Source: Deltaproteobacteria bacterium (GTDB lineage: Bacteria; Desulfobacterota; Syntrophia; Syntrophales; UBA2210). From it: a stretch of 8,896 nucleotides of DNA. The notes beneath the pieces are model-generated. The model made no database searches, had not been told where the DNA came from, and was given only the letters and a program-made list of their open reading frames with translations. The position numbers were made by a program, and so were the translations under genes. This document shows positions 1 to 5,398 of the stretch, piece by piece; positions within the stretch are counted from its first letter, which is position 1, and the number at the start of each line of letters is the position of its first letter. The DNA lies in the NCBI GenBank assembly GCA_019314085.1, contig JAFCZZ010000047.1, forward strand, positions 1 through 8,896. Reading direction: 5' to 3'.

Positions 1-552
1 GTCGTACAGCTCCGGGTAGCGCTGGCGCGTGATCTCCTCCACTATGAGCTTGTTTATGCGGAACATGATGGTGGGCTTGAGCGTGCGGTTCGTGGGGTTG
101 TAGGCGTAGAGGTGGGGGTACTCGTAGGACCCCCCCTTCTGGAGGAAGAACTCGGTCAGGAAGGAGGGCTCCTCGTACGGGGAGATCTCCTCGTCCACGT
201 ATCCCACCTCCCGCAGGTCCGACGTGGCTATGGGCTTCTTGTCCGTCCCCCAGCGGCGGGTCTCGTGCGGGAGGTTGAGGTACACCAGGCAGCGGGTCTT
301 GACCCCGAATATCACCTGGTCCAGGCGGGTCTTGACCCCGAATATCACCTGGTCCAGGCGGTTGAGCGCGAGGGGCTTGAGGTCCTCCAGGTCCTCGGGC
401 CCCGACTCGGTGTTGGGCGAGATCTTCTCGCTCCACTTGTGGATGTAGAGCGCCTGCTCGCGCTGCTTGACGTAGTAGAAGCGCCACGTCTCGGTCTCCG
501 GGCTGTACAGTCGCAGGTAGTCGCCCTCTATGTGCCATCTTCCGGTCTCCAT
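1..552 (-). CDS. Hypothetical protein, 3' end outside window (possible structural protein)
   Basis: I do not recognise this protein. Reading leftward from an ATG at 552, the frame stays open for 184 codons to the window edge, so the C-terminus is missing. A purine-rich stretch (AGGGGG) lies about six bases before the ATG and supports this start. The visible part is rich in Tyr, Trp and charged residues and alternates short predicted beta strands with loops. It has no signal peptide or membrane segment and no catalytic motif I can name. Residues near 150-172 (YAYNPTNRTLKP and what follows) look like a beta-sandwich edge, but that is an impression only. An exact 11-residue tandem duplication (RLDQVIFGVKT twice) sits near residues 66-87. 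It is the fifth gene of the left transcription unit, after two beta-rich proteins, which suggests a structural role in the same assembly. Confidence 0.75.
   Translation of the reverse strand, partial: METGRWHIEGDYLRLYSPETETWRFYYVKQREQALYIHKWSEKISPNTESGPEDLEDLKPLALNRLDQVIFGVKTRLDQVIFGVKTRCLVYLNLPHETRRWGTDKKPIATSDLREVGYVDEEISPYEEPSFLTEFFLQKGGSYEYPHLYAYNPTNRTLKPTIMFRINKLIVEEITRQRYPELYD
292..357 (-). repeat. Perfect 33-bp tandem duplication inside a coding region
   Basis: Bases 292-324 and 325-357 are identical, a head-to-tail 33-bp duplication. Thirty-three is a multiple of three, so the frame is kept and the encoded protein repeats 11 residues, RLDQVIFGVKT. There is no drift between copies, even at wobble positions, so the duplication is either very recent, actively polymorphic by slippage, or an assembly artefact. 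Confidence 0.95.
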
Positions 553-590
553 TTGATGCCCCCTGTTTTTTTGTTCCGGGGCCCGGGCGC

Positions 591-902
591 TCACTCCCCG
601 ACGGCCACGAACGTCAGCGTGTGCGACCCGGCAGCCGCCACCGGTGCCCCCGCGGTGGCCAGGTTGTACGCGGTCAGTGAGGCGTAGTTGTCGTAGCTCC
701 CCGGGGCGCTCACCGAGACGAACACGGCGGTCCCGATGGCAGGGCTCTGAACCATCAGCGCCTGGATCGTGCGGAGCTCGACGTCGCTCGAGTGCACCGC
801 CTCGCTGGCCGGGGCTATCGTCATGCGTCCCTGGACTACCCTGGCCCCGACTCCGTGCGGGGGGACTGTCTTCCCCTTCAGGTCTATCGTGTAGGTCGCC
901 AT
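591..902 (-). CDS. Small beta-rich hypothetical protein, 103 aa
   Basis: I do not recognise this protein. It starts at an ATG at 902, 13 bases after the stop of the 185-aa gene, with a moderate purine-rich site (GAGGGCGG) in that gap. It is short, almost free of Lys, Cys and Trp, and rich in Ala, Val, Thr, Ser and Gly. The alternating hydrophobic pattern predicts an all-beta fold: strands near residues 2-8, 19-30, 56-66 and 92-101, with a Gly/Ala-rich turn around 84-92. There is no signal peptide or membrane segment. Such compact beta proteins are frequent as minor capsid, decoration or fibre subunits in viruses, but that is analogy and not homology. Context: fourth gene of the left unit, followed 38 bases later by the open-ended 184-codon gene. 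Confidence 0.75.
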   Translation of the reverse strand: MATYTIDLKGKTVPPHGVGARVVQGRMTIAPASEAVHSSDVELRTIQALMVQSPAIGTAVFVSVSAPGSYDNYASLTAYNLATAGAPVAAAGSHTLTFVAVGE

Positions 903-915
903 GGGGCTACCGCCC

Positions 916-1473
916 TCACACCGGTTTCTTCGCTATCAGCAGCTTCTGCTTGGCCAAGGCGAACCCGAGGGGCTTGATTATCTGGGGCCCGGTCGAGTTC
1001 GCGAGCACCTCGACCTTCACCGCCGTCTCCTGCGGGATCACGAGTCCGCGCTCGTAGATTATCGCCGGCTCGTCGTAGAGGTCTATCTCGCCCTCGACGT
1101 TCACCACGGGCAGCTTCTCCGGCCCGGCCTCCACGTATATCGCCGACACACGCTTGACGGTGCTGGGGAACATCCACCCCACGAGGCCTATGTACACGTC
1201 CTCGATGGTCGTCTGGTCGATCAGGGTCTGCCAGCCGGTGTTCGCCAGGGTGAAGTTCCACGTCTCCGCGGTTCCCGAGGTCGTCCCCAGGTTGAAGAAC
1301 GGCTTCCGTATTGGCGTTTCGCCGAACTGTCCCGCCTCGGGGTACATCCCCCCGAACTTCAGTCCCCACGCGTCCTCCGCGGCCGCGATGGCTCGGGAGC
1401 GCGTGTCCTCGAGGGCCTTGTAGAACTCCGGGTACTCGCGCTTCACCTTCTGGTACTCAACTATCACGGGCAT
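916..1473 (-). CDS. Hypothetical protein, 185 aa, helical N-terminus and beta-rich body (candidate structural subunit)
   Basis: I do not recognise this protein. The ATG at 1473 is set by the clearest ribosome-binding site of the left block (GGAGGT, eight bases upstream). Residues 1-35 are charged and probably helical (EYQKVKREYPEFYKALEDTR). From about residue 55 to the C-terminus, short hydrophobic strands alternate with turns, including WNFTLANTGWQTLIDQTT (72-89) and VNVEGEIDLYDEP (124-136), ending in a basic tail (AKQKLLIAKKPV). There is no signal peptide, long membrane helix or enzyme motif. The strong Shine-Dalgarno suggests high expression within the operon. A helical arm plus beta body would suit a capsid or sheath subunit, and it is the best candidate in this window for a major structural protein. 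That is inference from size, expression signal and context; a host beta-sandwich protein is equally possible. Confidence 0.78.
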   Translation of the reverse strand: MPVIVEYQKVKREYPEFYKALEDTRSRAIAAAEDAWGLKFGGMYPEAGQFGETPIRKPFFNLGTTSGTAETWNFTLANTGWQTLIDQTTIEDVYIGLVGWMFPSTVKRVSAIYVEAGPEKLPVVNVEGEIDLYDEPAIIYERGLVIPQETAVKVEVLANSTGPQIIKPLGFALAKQKLLIAKKPV

Positions 1474-1478
1474 CGCGA

Positions 1479-1745
1479 CTAACCTCCCACCATCTTGGTG
1501 GCCTCACCGACGATTCGCACTGCCGGCCGCTCCAGGACCTGTGCGGGCGCCGCCGAGAGCCTGGGCAGCCCGGTGGCCTCCTCGATCTGTTTGAACACTT
1601 CCACGGGCGCGCGCAGCACCGCTTCGGGGGCGGGCGCTGGCTGTGCGGGCGGCGTCGGAATCATTGCTGACAGCTTGGGCGCTCCTGCCGGTAGCTTTGC
1701 TTCCACGTCCACCAGCATCCTTTTTACTTGGGTTATGGGATCCAT
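1479..1745 (-). CDS. Small Pro/Ala-rich hypothetical protein, 88 aa
   Basis: I do not recognise this protein. An ATG at 1745 lies six bases after the stop of the 92-aa gene, and an AGGTGA site overlaps that stop, so the two are likely translationally coupled. The protein has an N-terminal amphipathic helix (residues 1-17), a long Pro/Ala-rich linker (about 18-45, including TPPAQPAPAPEA), a second helix (46-58, VEVFKQIEEATGL) and a C-terminal stretch ending in Gly-Gly. There is no membrane segment and no Cys or Trp. Two helices joined by a flexible linker suggest an adaptor or scaffold rather than an enzyme. The overlapping frame at 1504-1755 is rejected as a shadow because this frame has the Shine-Dalgarno site and the matching operon spacing. 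Confidence 0.65.
   Translation of the reverse strand: MDPITQVKRMLVDVEAKLPAGAPKLSAMIPTPPAQPAPAPEAVLRAPVEVFKQIEEATGLPRLSAAPAQVLERPAVRIVGEATKMVGG
1482..1487 (-). promoter_or_regulatory. Strong Shine-Dalgarno site for the 185-aa gene
   Basis: The minus strand reads GGAGGT eight bases before the ATG at 1473, overlapping the end of the preceding 88-aa gene. It is the best match to the anti-Shine-Dalgarno sequence among the left-block genes, and it fixes the start. Confidence 0.8.
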
Positions 1746-1751
1746 CGTGAC

Positions 1752-2030
1752 TCACCTGAAGCGCGGGGCCTTCGGGGCCTCCGGGAGCTCGGGCGGAATG
1801 CCCGTCTCGCGGACGGGGACCTCAAACACCCCGGCGATTCCCTCGTTCAGGGAATCCGCGGCCTTTTTGAGGGCGTCCCCCAGCTCGCCGAGCGCGCGGT
1901 GGAGCTTCGGGGCGTCGACGGCCTCCGGGGGCTTGTCGAGCATGCTCATGACATTGTTGCCGGCTTCTCCGACCATTCTTAGAAGATCACCCACCATTCC
2001 CTTCACTATTGCGTGCGGCCTTCGCTCCAT
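1752..2030 (-). CDS. Small helical hypothetical protein, 92 aa, first gene of a probable leaderless unit
   Basis: I do not recognise this protein. I take the start at the ATG at 2030 and not the earlier in-frame ATG at 2075, because a TATA-like box lies at 2055-2062, downstream of 2075 and about 28 bases before 2030. That is the spacing at which archaeal transcripts begin at or next to their start codon. The protein (MERRPHAIVKGMVGDLLRMV...) is mainly helical, with an amphipathic N-terminal helix (residues 7-32), a second helix (42-67, KLHRALGELGDALKKAADSL) and a proline-rich tail (PPELPEAPKAPRFR). There is no signal peptide; the first helix is hydrophobic on one face only. It opens the unit that also encodes the 88-, 185- and 103-aa proteins and the open-ended gene, and might act as scaffold or chaperone for them. 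That role is a guess. Confidence 0.68.
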   Translation of the reverse strand: MERRPHAIVKGMVGDLLRMVGEAGNNVMSMLDKPPEAVDAPKLHRALGELGDALKKAADSLNEGIAGVFEVPVRETGIPPELPEAPKAPRFR

Positions 2031-2054
2031 ATCGCTAAAGATTCGACCTACGGC

Positions 2055-2062
2055 TTTTAAAT
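2055..2062 (-). promoter_or_regulatory. Archaeal TATA-like box for the left transcription unit
   Basis: The minus strand reads ATTTAAAA here, an AT-rich island in very GC-rich surroundings. Its centre is about 28 bases before the ATG at 2030, so transcription should start at or within a few bases of that codon. It lies six bases downstream of the shared 17-bp element. Confidence 0.7.
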
Positions 2063-2068
2063 CGTGGC

Positions 2069-2085
2069 GACACAAAAGTAATTAC
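2069..2085 (-). promoter_or_regulatory. Shared 17-bp upstream promoter element, copy 1
   Basis: The minus strand reads GTAATTACTTTTGTGTC, identical over 17 bases to 6915-6931. In both places it lies at the same offset upstream of a TATA-like box, where a BRE or an activator/operator would bind. It contains the palindrome GTAATTAC. It begins 13 bases after the stop of the PEGA-repeat gene, so its T-run may also help end the upstream transcript. Confidence 0.7.
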
Positions 2086-2098
2086 CCGCACAAGAGGC

Positions 2099-4417
2099 CT
2101 ACCAGTGGATCCACTCCGTCGCGTCCTGCCGGTGGGAGTCGTAGACCTTGGCGGTGCGGCCGGCCTCCCACTCGCACAGGTAGACCTGGAGCTCGTAGGC
2201 CTGGTTGTCCGGCATGTCCCTGAACACCCTCAGCACGACCTCCGTGTTGAAGGTGTCGCCCGGGCCCGAGTGCACGTCCTCCGTCACCCCGAACGCGTAG
2301 ACCCCCCCGTCGGTTCGCCCCACGAGGGCCGCGGCCAGGTCGAACGCGTGGATCTGGTTGCCCGTGTTGCGCCAGCGCACGCTCACCTTGAACGCCGAGT
2401 CCTTGGTGGGGTAGATCGGGGTCGAGTAGTTGATCTTGACTATGTCCCCCGCCACCACCGGTGCGGGGGCGGGCGGTGCGGGCTCGAGCCCTATCCCCAC
2501 GCTCAGGGAGGCCGGGACGTCCACCCCCACGGCCCTGGGCTGGTATCCGCGCGCTCTCGCTTCGAAGCGGTGCCGCCCCTCCGGGACGCGCTCGACGCGC
2601 AGGGTTCCGTCGGGCCCCGTCGTCCCCACTGGCTTCCCGTCCATGAGAACCTCCGCCCCCGGGATCGGCTCCCTGGTGCTCCCGTCGAAGACGCGGACCG
2701 TGACCGCGTACGTCGGCGCGGGCGGAACCTCCCGCTTCAGGACGAAGTTCAGGAGGAGGGTCTTGACCGGTGCCTCCCGGGCCGGGGCCCCTACGGTGCG
2801 CGTCGCGCTCTTGGCCTCGTAGCCGCGCTTCACCAGGGTGATCCGGTACGGGCCCAGCGGGACCCGGCCGAATCGCGCCTCCCCGCGGGCGTTCGTGGTC
2901 CCCGTGAGGATCTCCGGCCCCTCCAGCTCCACGCTGACACCCTCCACCGGCTCGCCCGTGTCGGCGTCCGTGACCCTGACCACCACGGGCCTGGTCAGGT
3001 AGCGGTCGAAGCGGTAGACGGCCGTGACCTCGCGGTCCCCGACCATCTGCCAGCGGTCGGGGACGGATCCGGGGTCCAGGGCGAACTCCGCGAGGGCGCC
3101 CCCCTCCTCGAGCTCGAGCCTCGAGGGGAAGCTGAGGGTCACCCAGGCCCCCGCGGGGACGGGTCCGCTCCACGGCGTCCGCTCCTCGATCAGCCTGGAG
3201 GGCATTGCGGTCTCGGCCCGGAAGGGAACGTTGACCTCGCGCCCGTCCGCGCGGGCGCGGACCGTGAGCGTGTGCTCGATTACGCGCTCGATCGCGTACC
3301 TGAAGTCGACCGTGCGGTCCTCGCGCAGGTCCACCGCCGCCTCGGGGGGGACGCGGAGCCTCGCGGTCCGCCCGTCGACCTCTATGCTCGAAGGGGCCCT
3401 CACCCGGTGCATGCCCGCCGGGAGCTCGAGTTCGAGCGGCGTCTCGCCCCTGCGCCCGTCCACCTCCACGGGCACGGACACCTGGCGTCCGTCCGCCCAG
3501 GCCCTGACCGTGAGGGTGTGCGTCGGCGGGGGGGCGGGTTCGAGCTCGTAGCGGAGCTCGAGGGCCGTGTCCTCGGTCAGGTCGATCGCCCTCGGGGGCT
3601 CCGCCAGCCTCGCGGTCCGCCCCTCGACCTCTATGCTCGAGGGGGCGCTCAGGACATAGCGCCCCTCGGCCAGCGTGAGCCTCATGGGGGTGCTCCCCCG
3701 ATACCCGTCCACCCCCACGGGGACCGACACCTCCCGCGCGTCGGCGTATGCTCTCACCGTAAGGACGTGCTCGCGCTTGGGTGGCGGGGGAACGGGCACG
3801 AGCTCGTAGCGGGCGTGGATCTCCCGGTCGCGGTCCAGGGTGAAGGTGAACTCCGGAACCCCCCAGCCGTCGGCGGAGCGGAACTCGTAGCGCTCCCCCC
3901 CGACCTCGATCGCCCCGGGGAACCCGAGCGCCACCGCTCCCTCCTCGAGCTCGACGGAGAAGGGCGACGTGCGCTCGGCCCCGCTCACCCTCACGGGCAC
4001 GGACACCTCCCGCGCGTCGGCGTAGGCCCTGACTGTGAGGGTGTGGGTGCGGACCTCGGGAGGAGGAGGCGGGGGGGGCGGGGGTCTGACGTAGCGGGCC
4101 GTGATCTCCGTGTCCCCGCTCACGTCCAGCTCGAAGCTCTGGCGCGCGGGGGTTCCGTCGACCTCGACCGAGCTCAGCTCCGCCCCGTCGTGCCTGCCCG
4201 GGAAGTAGAACGAGTGGGTCCCCTCCTCGACCTCCACGAGGAGGGGGGTGTGGTACGTGCGCCCGTCGAGCACGACGGGGACCGGGACCTCCTCGGAGTC
4301 GGCGAAGGCGCTCGCGCGGACCTTGAAGCGCTTGGGGAAGAGCTCGGGGAAGAGCATCGCCAGGAGTCCGCGCAGGGGCTCCGGGAGCGGGGGGAGCTCT
4401 CTAGCTTGCTCTGCCAA
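2099..4417 (-). CDS. Large multi-domain PEGA-like repeat protein, 772 aa, no signal peptide
   Basis: Probably a fibre-, spike- or scaffold-like protein. The start is a TTG at 4417 with GAGGTGA seven bases or less upstream; it overlaps the preceding 75-aa gene by 17 bases. Layout: a short Leu/Pro-rich N-terminus (1-30); five related beta domains of 80-90 residues (about 31-110, 125-207, 217-292, 299-376, 382-470), most opening with H-x-LTVRA-x-AD-x-R-x-V-x-VP and closing with an ARY/LRY/FRY-type strand, as in PEGA domains; a nine-proline linker (112-120); two carboxypeptidase-regulatory-like domains (about 475-561, with TGEPVEGVSVELEG and the TTNARGEARF turn, and 569-645, with EPIPGAEVLMDGKPVG); and a C-terminal Ig/CARDB-like domain (656-772, KVSVRWRNTGNQ). 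PEGA and these beta-sandwich domains usually occur in exported surface proteins, but here there is no signal peptide, lipobox or membrane anchor. That favours assembly inside the cell, as for a viral appendage, or an unrecognised export route. Confidence 0.88.
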   Translation of the reverse strand: MAEQARELPPLPEPLRGLLAMLFPELFPKRFKVRASAFADSEEVPVPVVLDGRTYHTPLLVEVEEGTHSFYFPGRHDGAELSSVEVDGTPARQSFELDVSGDTEITARYVRPPPPPPPPPEVRTHTLTVRAYADAREVSVPVRVSGAERTSPFSVELEEGAVALGFPGAIEVGGERYEFRSADGWGVPEFTFTLDRDREIHARYELVPVPPPPKREHVLTVRAYADAREVSVPVGVDGYRGSTPMRLTLAEGRYVLSAPSSIEVEGRTARLAEPPRAIDLTEDTALELRYELEPAPPPTHTLTVRAWADGRQVSVPVEVDGRRGETPLELELPAGMHRVRAPSSIEVDGRTARLRVPPEAAVDLREDRTVDFRYAIERVIEHTLTVRARADGREVNVPFRAETAMPSRLIEERTPWSGPVPAGAWVTLSFPSRLELEEGGALAEFALDPGSVPDRWQMVGDREVTAVYRFDRYLTRPVVVRVTDADTGEPVEGVSVELEGPEILTGTTNARGEARFGRVPLGPYRITLVKRGYEAKSATRTVGAPAREAPVKTLLLNFVLKREVPPAPTYAVTVRVFDGSTREPIPGAEVLMDGKPVGTTGPDGTLRVERVPEGRHRFEARARGYQPRAVGVDVPASLSVGIGLEPAPPAPAPVVAGDIVKINYSTPIYPTKDSAFKVSVRWRNTGNQIHAFDLAAALVGRTDGGVYAFGVTEDVHSGPGDTFNTEVVLRVFRDMPDNQAYELQVYLCEWEAGRTAKVYDSHRQDATEWIHW
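3008..4327 (-). repeat. Array of five PEGA-like domain repeats in DNA
   Basis: This stretch encodes five homologous domains. Some parts are still nearly identical as DNA: 3358-3402 and 3607-3651 match at 42 of 45 bases, 249 bases (83 codons) apart, and 3726-3748 matches 4002-4024 exactly over 23 bases. Repeat 5 is the most divergent and carries an insertion. The pattern suggests recent duplication or gene conversion among repeats 2 to 4. Confidence 0.85.
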
Positions 4418-4628
4418 CTTCGATCACCTCGAATATCGCCCGCGGGAGGGGGGGGTAGGGCGGGGGCATCGGCGACAGGTCCACGCTTCCCCCCCTGGAG
4501 CCTATCAGGTCCGCCCACATGGGGATGCTCTGGAGAACCTGGTGCCCCACCATCACCATGCCGAACACCAGGCGCTCCAGCGGGGCGAGGGTCCGGGCGA
4601 GCTTGACGATGTCGGGTTCCTCGGGCAT
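4401..4628 (-). CDS. Small hypothetical protein, 75 aa, between transglutaminase-like and PEGA-repeat genes
   Basis: I do not recognise this protein. Its ATG at 4628 shares a base with the stop of the transglutaminase-like gene (TGATG), a classic coupled start, and GAGGAA lies about nine bases upstream. The longer frame reaching back to 5003 runs antiphase through the transglutaminase-like gene and is a shadow. The protein has an acidic N-terminus (MPEEPD), a hydrophobic to amphipathic stretch at residues 13-42 (ERLVFGMVMVGHQVLQSI) that could pack against a membrane or a partner helix, then a proline-rich segment (LSPMPPPYPPLP) and a short hydrophobic tail. Its 3' end overlaps the PEGA-repeat gene by 17 bases. 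The tight coupling suggests a partner of one or both neighbours, perhaps an anchor or adaptor for the large protein that lacks its own anchor; the sequence itself does not show this. Confidence 0.68.
   Translation of the reverse strand: MPEEPDIVKLARTLAPLERLVFGMVMVGHQVLQSIPMWADLIGSRGGSVDLSPMPPPYPPLPRAIFEVIEVGRAS
4424..4430 (-). promoter_or_regulatory. Shine-Dalgarno site fixing a TTG start
   Basis: The minus strand reads GAGGTGA six bases before TTG at 4417. The first in-frame ATG is 20 codons further in and lacks a comparable site, so this decides the start of the PEGA-repeat gene. The site lies within the coding sequence of the 75-aa gene. Confidence 0.75.
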
Positions 4629-5095
4629 CAGAATAATTCCTCGGCAAGGCAAAATAAATTGTCGATGGGGGCGGGGACCTCGCGGTCGGGGTAGATGTGG
4701 AGGATCTCGAAGTACCCTCGCAGCGGGAGCTCCGGGCGGGGGAACTCCAGCGCGAGCGCGGGGTCGTAGACGTGCCAGTCCTTTCCGGCCTCGCACCACA
4801 CGTGGAACATGGGGGCCGCGGCGGACGGGGGCCCCGCGACGCCGTAGTTGAGCCGGGCGCGCGTCCCCCTCGCCTCGAGGATGGAGGCGCACAATATGGC
4901 CGCGTCTTCGCAGTCCGCGGTGCCCAGCTCGAGCGTCACGCGCGGGGACTGCCAGATGTCGGTCCGGAGCTCGGGCCTGTACTCGATCGAGTCGCGCACC
5001 CACTCGTACGCCTCCCGGTCGCTGCGGAAGCGGCGCGCCAGGTCCGAGACCTCCTCGGGCCGGATGAGCGAGCCCTTTCCGGCGAACGGGAACAA
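4628..5095 (-). CDS. Transglutaminase-like cysteine protease or acyltransferase domain protein, 155 aa
   Basis: A single-domain protein of the transglutaminase-like superfamily. The papain-type triad is readable: Cys62 in LGTADCEDAAILCASIL, His98 in MFHVWCEA and Asp111 in WHVYDPAL, with the usual order and spacing. Members either cleave peptide or isopeptide bonds or form Gln-Lys cross-links; the sequence does not tell which. Before the core is a short helical segment (residues 12-37, EEVSDLARRFRSDREAYEWVRDSI), typical of archaeal and bacterial members. There is no signal peptide or membrane helix, so it should act in the cytoplasm or on a particle assembled there. The TTG start at 5095 follows the previous stop by one base and is supported by AAGGGGG six bases upstream. 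Its position between a subtilisin-like protease and a large repeat protein suggests that it modifies or matures proteins of this cluster. Confidence 0.87.
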   Translation of the reverse strand: MFPFAGKGSLIRPEEVSDLARRFRSDREAYEWVRDSIEYRPELRTDIWQSPRVTLELGTADCEDAAILCASILEARGTRARLNYGVAGPPSAAAPMFHVWCEAGKDWHVYDPALALEFPRPELPLRGYFEILHIYPDREVPAPIDNLFCLAEELF

Positions 5096-5096
5096 G

Positions 5097-5360
5097 TCAC
5101 GCCCCCTTGAAGGTCTTGAGGACCGCCAGGCTCGACGGGAGCAGCTTGTTGTCCTCCAGGAAGCGCTCGAACTCGTCGGGCCTGAGCCGCCTGCGGATCT
5201 CGGCGAAGTGCATGTCGGCTAGGGCGTCCCCGGCGACCGGCACGAGGTCCGCCAGGTCCTCGAGCACGGCGTGCCTCAGGATGTCGAGCTGGCGGTCGTC
5301 CAGCTTCGGCGGCGCGGGCGGGAACCCGGGCAGGCTGAGCTCCGGGAGCTCGATCCCCAC
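5097..5360 (-). CDS. Small helical hypothetical protein, about 87 aa, start uncertain
   Basis: I do not recognise this protein. From the GTG at 5360 it reads GIELPELSLPGFPPAPPKLDD, then helices LDILRHAVLEDLADLVPVAGDALADM and FAEIRRRLRPDEFERFLEDNKLLPSSLAVLKTFKGA. An AGGG site lies seven bases before this GTG. Other in-frame starts are CTG at 5402, overlapping the S8 stop as CTGA, and GTG at 5435, inside the S8 gene. The frame continues upstream to 6332, but that part is antiphase shadow of the protease. The protein is soluble-looking and helical, with a Pro-rich N-terminus and the semi-hydrophobic segment LADLVPVAGDALADM. It ends one base before the TTG of the transglutaminase-like gene, so the two are probably co-translated. 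Encoded between two peptide-bond enzymes, it could be a substrate, inhibitor or adaptor; nothing in the sequence settles that. Confidence 0.62.
   Translation of the reverse strand: MGIELPELSLPGFPPAPPKLDDRQLDILRHAVLEDLADLVPVAGDALADMHFAEIRRRLRPDEFERFLEDNKLLPSSLAVLKTFKGA
5102..5108 (-). promoter_or_regulatory. Shine-Dalgarno site for the TTG-started transglutaminase-like gene
   Basis: The minus strand reads AAGGGGG six bases before TTG at 5095, inside the last codons of the preceding gene. It supports the TTG start, since no in-frame ATG lies near the beginning of the conserved protein. Confidence 0.6.
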
Positions 5361-5398
5361 GAGGGGGACCCTGAGCCTCGGGAGGATCCGCTGGGGCC

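Noticed and set aside
553..590. GC-rich inverted sequence and seven-base T run as a terminator
   Set aside because: In the direction of transcription (minus) the run is A, not T, the hairpin is very short, and the next gene starts directly after with a Shine-Dalgarno site.
1504..1755. Alternative 83-codon frame overlapping the 88-aa gene
   Set aside because: Its start lies inside the upstream gene without a ribosome-binding site; the 88-aa frame has AGGTGA spacing and natural composition.
2031..2075. Upstream ATG at 2075 for the 92-aa gene
   Set aside because: The TATA-like box at 2055-2062 would lie inside the coding sequence; ATG 2030 fits leaderless spacing.
2105..4606. 833-codon plus-strand open frame opposite the PEGA-repeat gene
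   Set aside because: It is the high-GC antisense shadow of the repeat protein. It has no recognisable domains, and the minus frame has clear repeats and a Shine-Dalgarno site.
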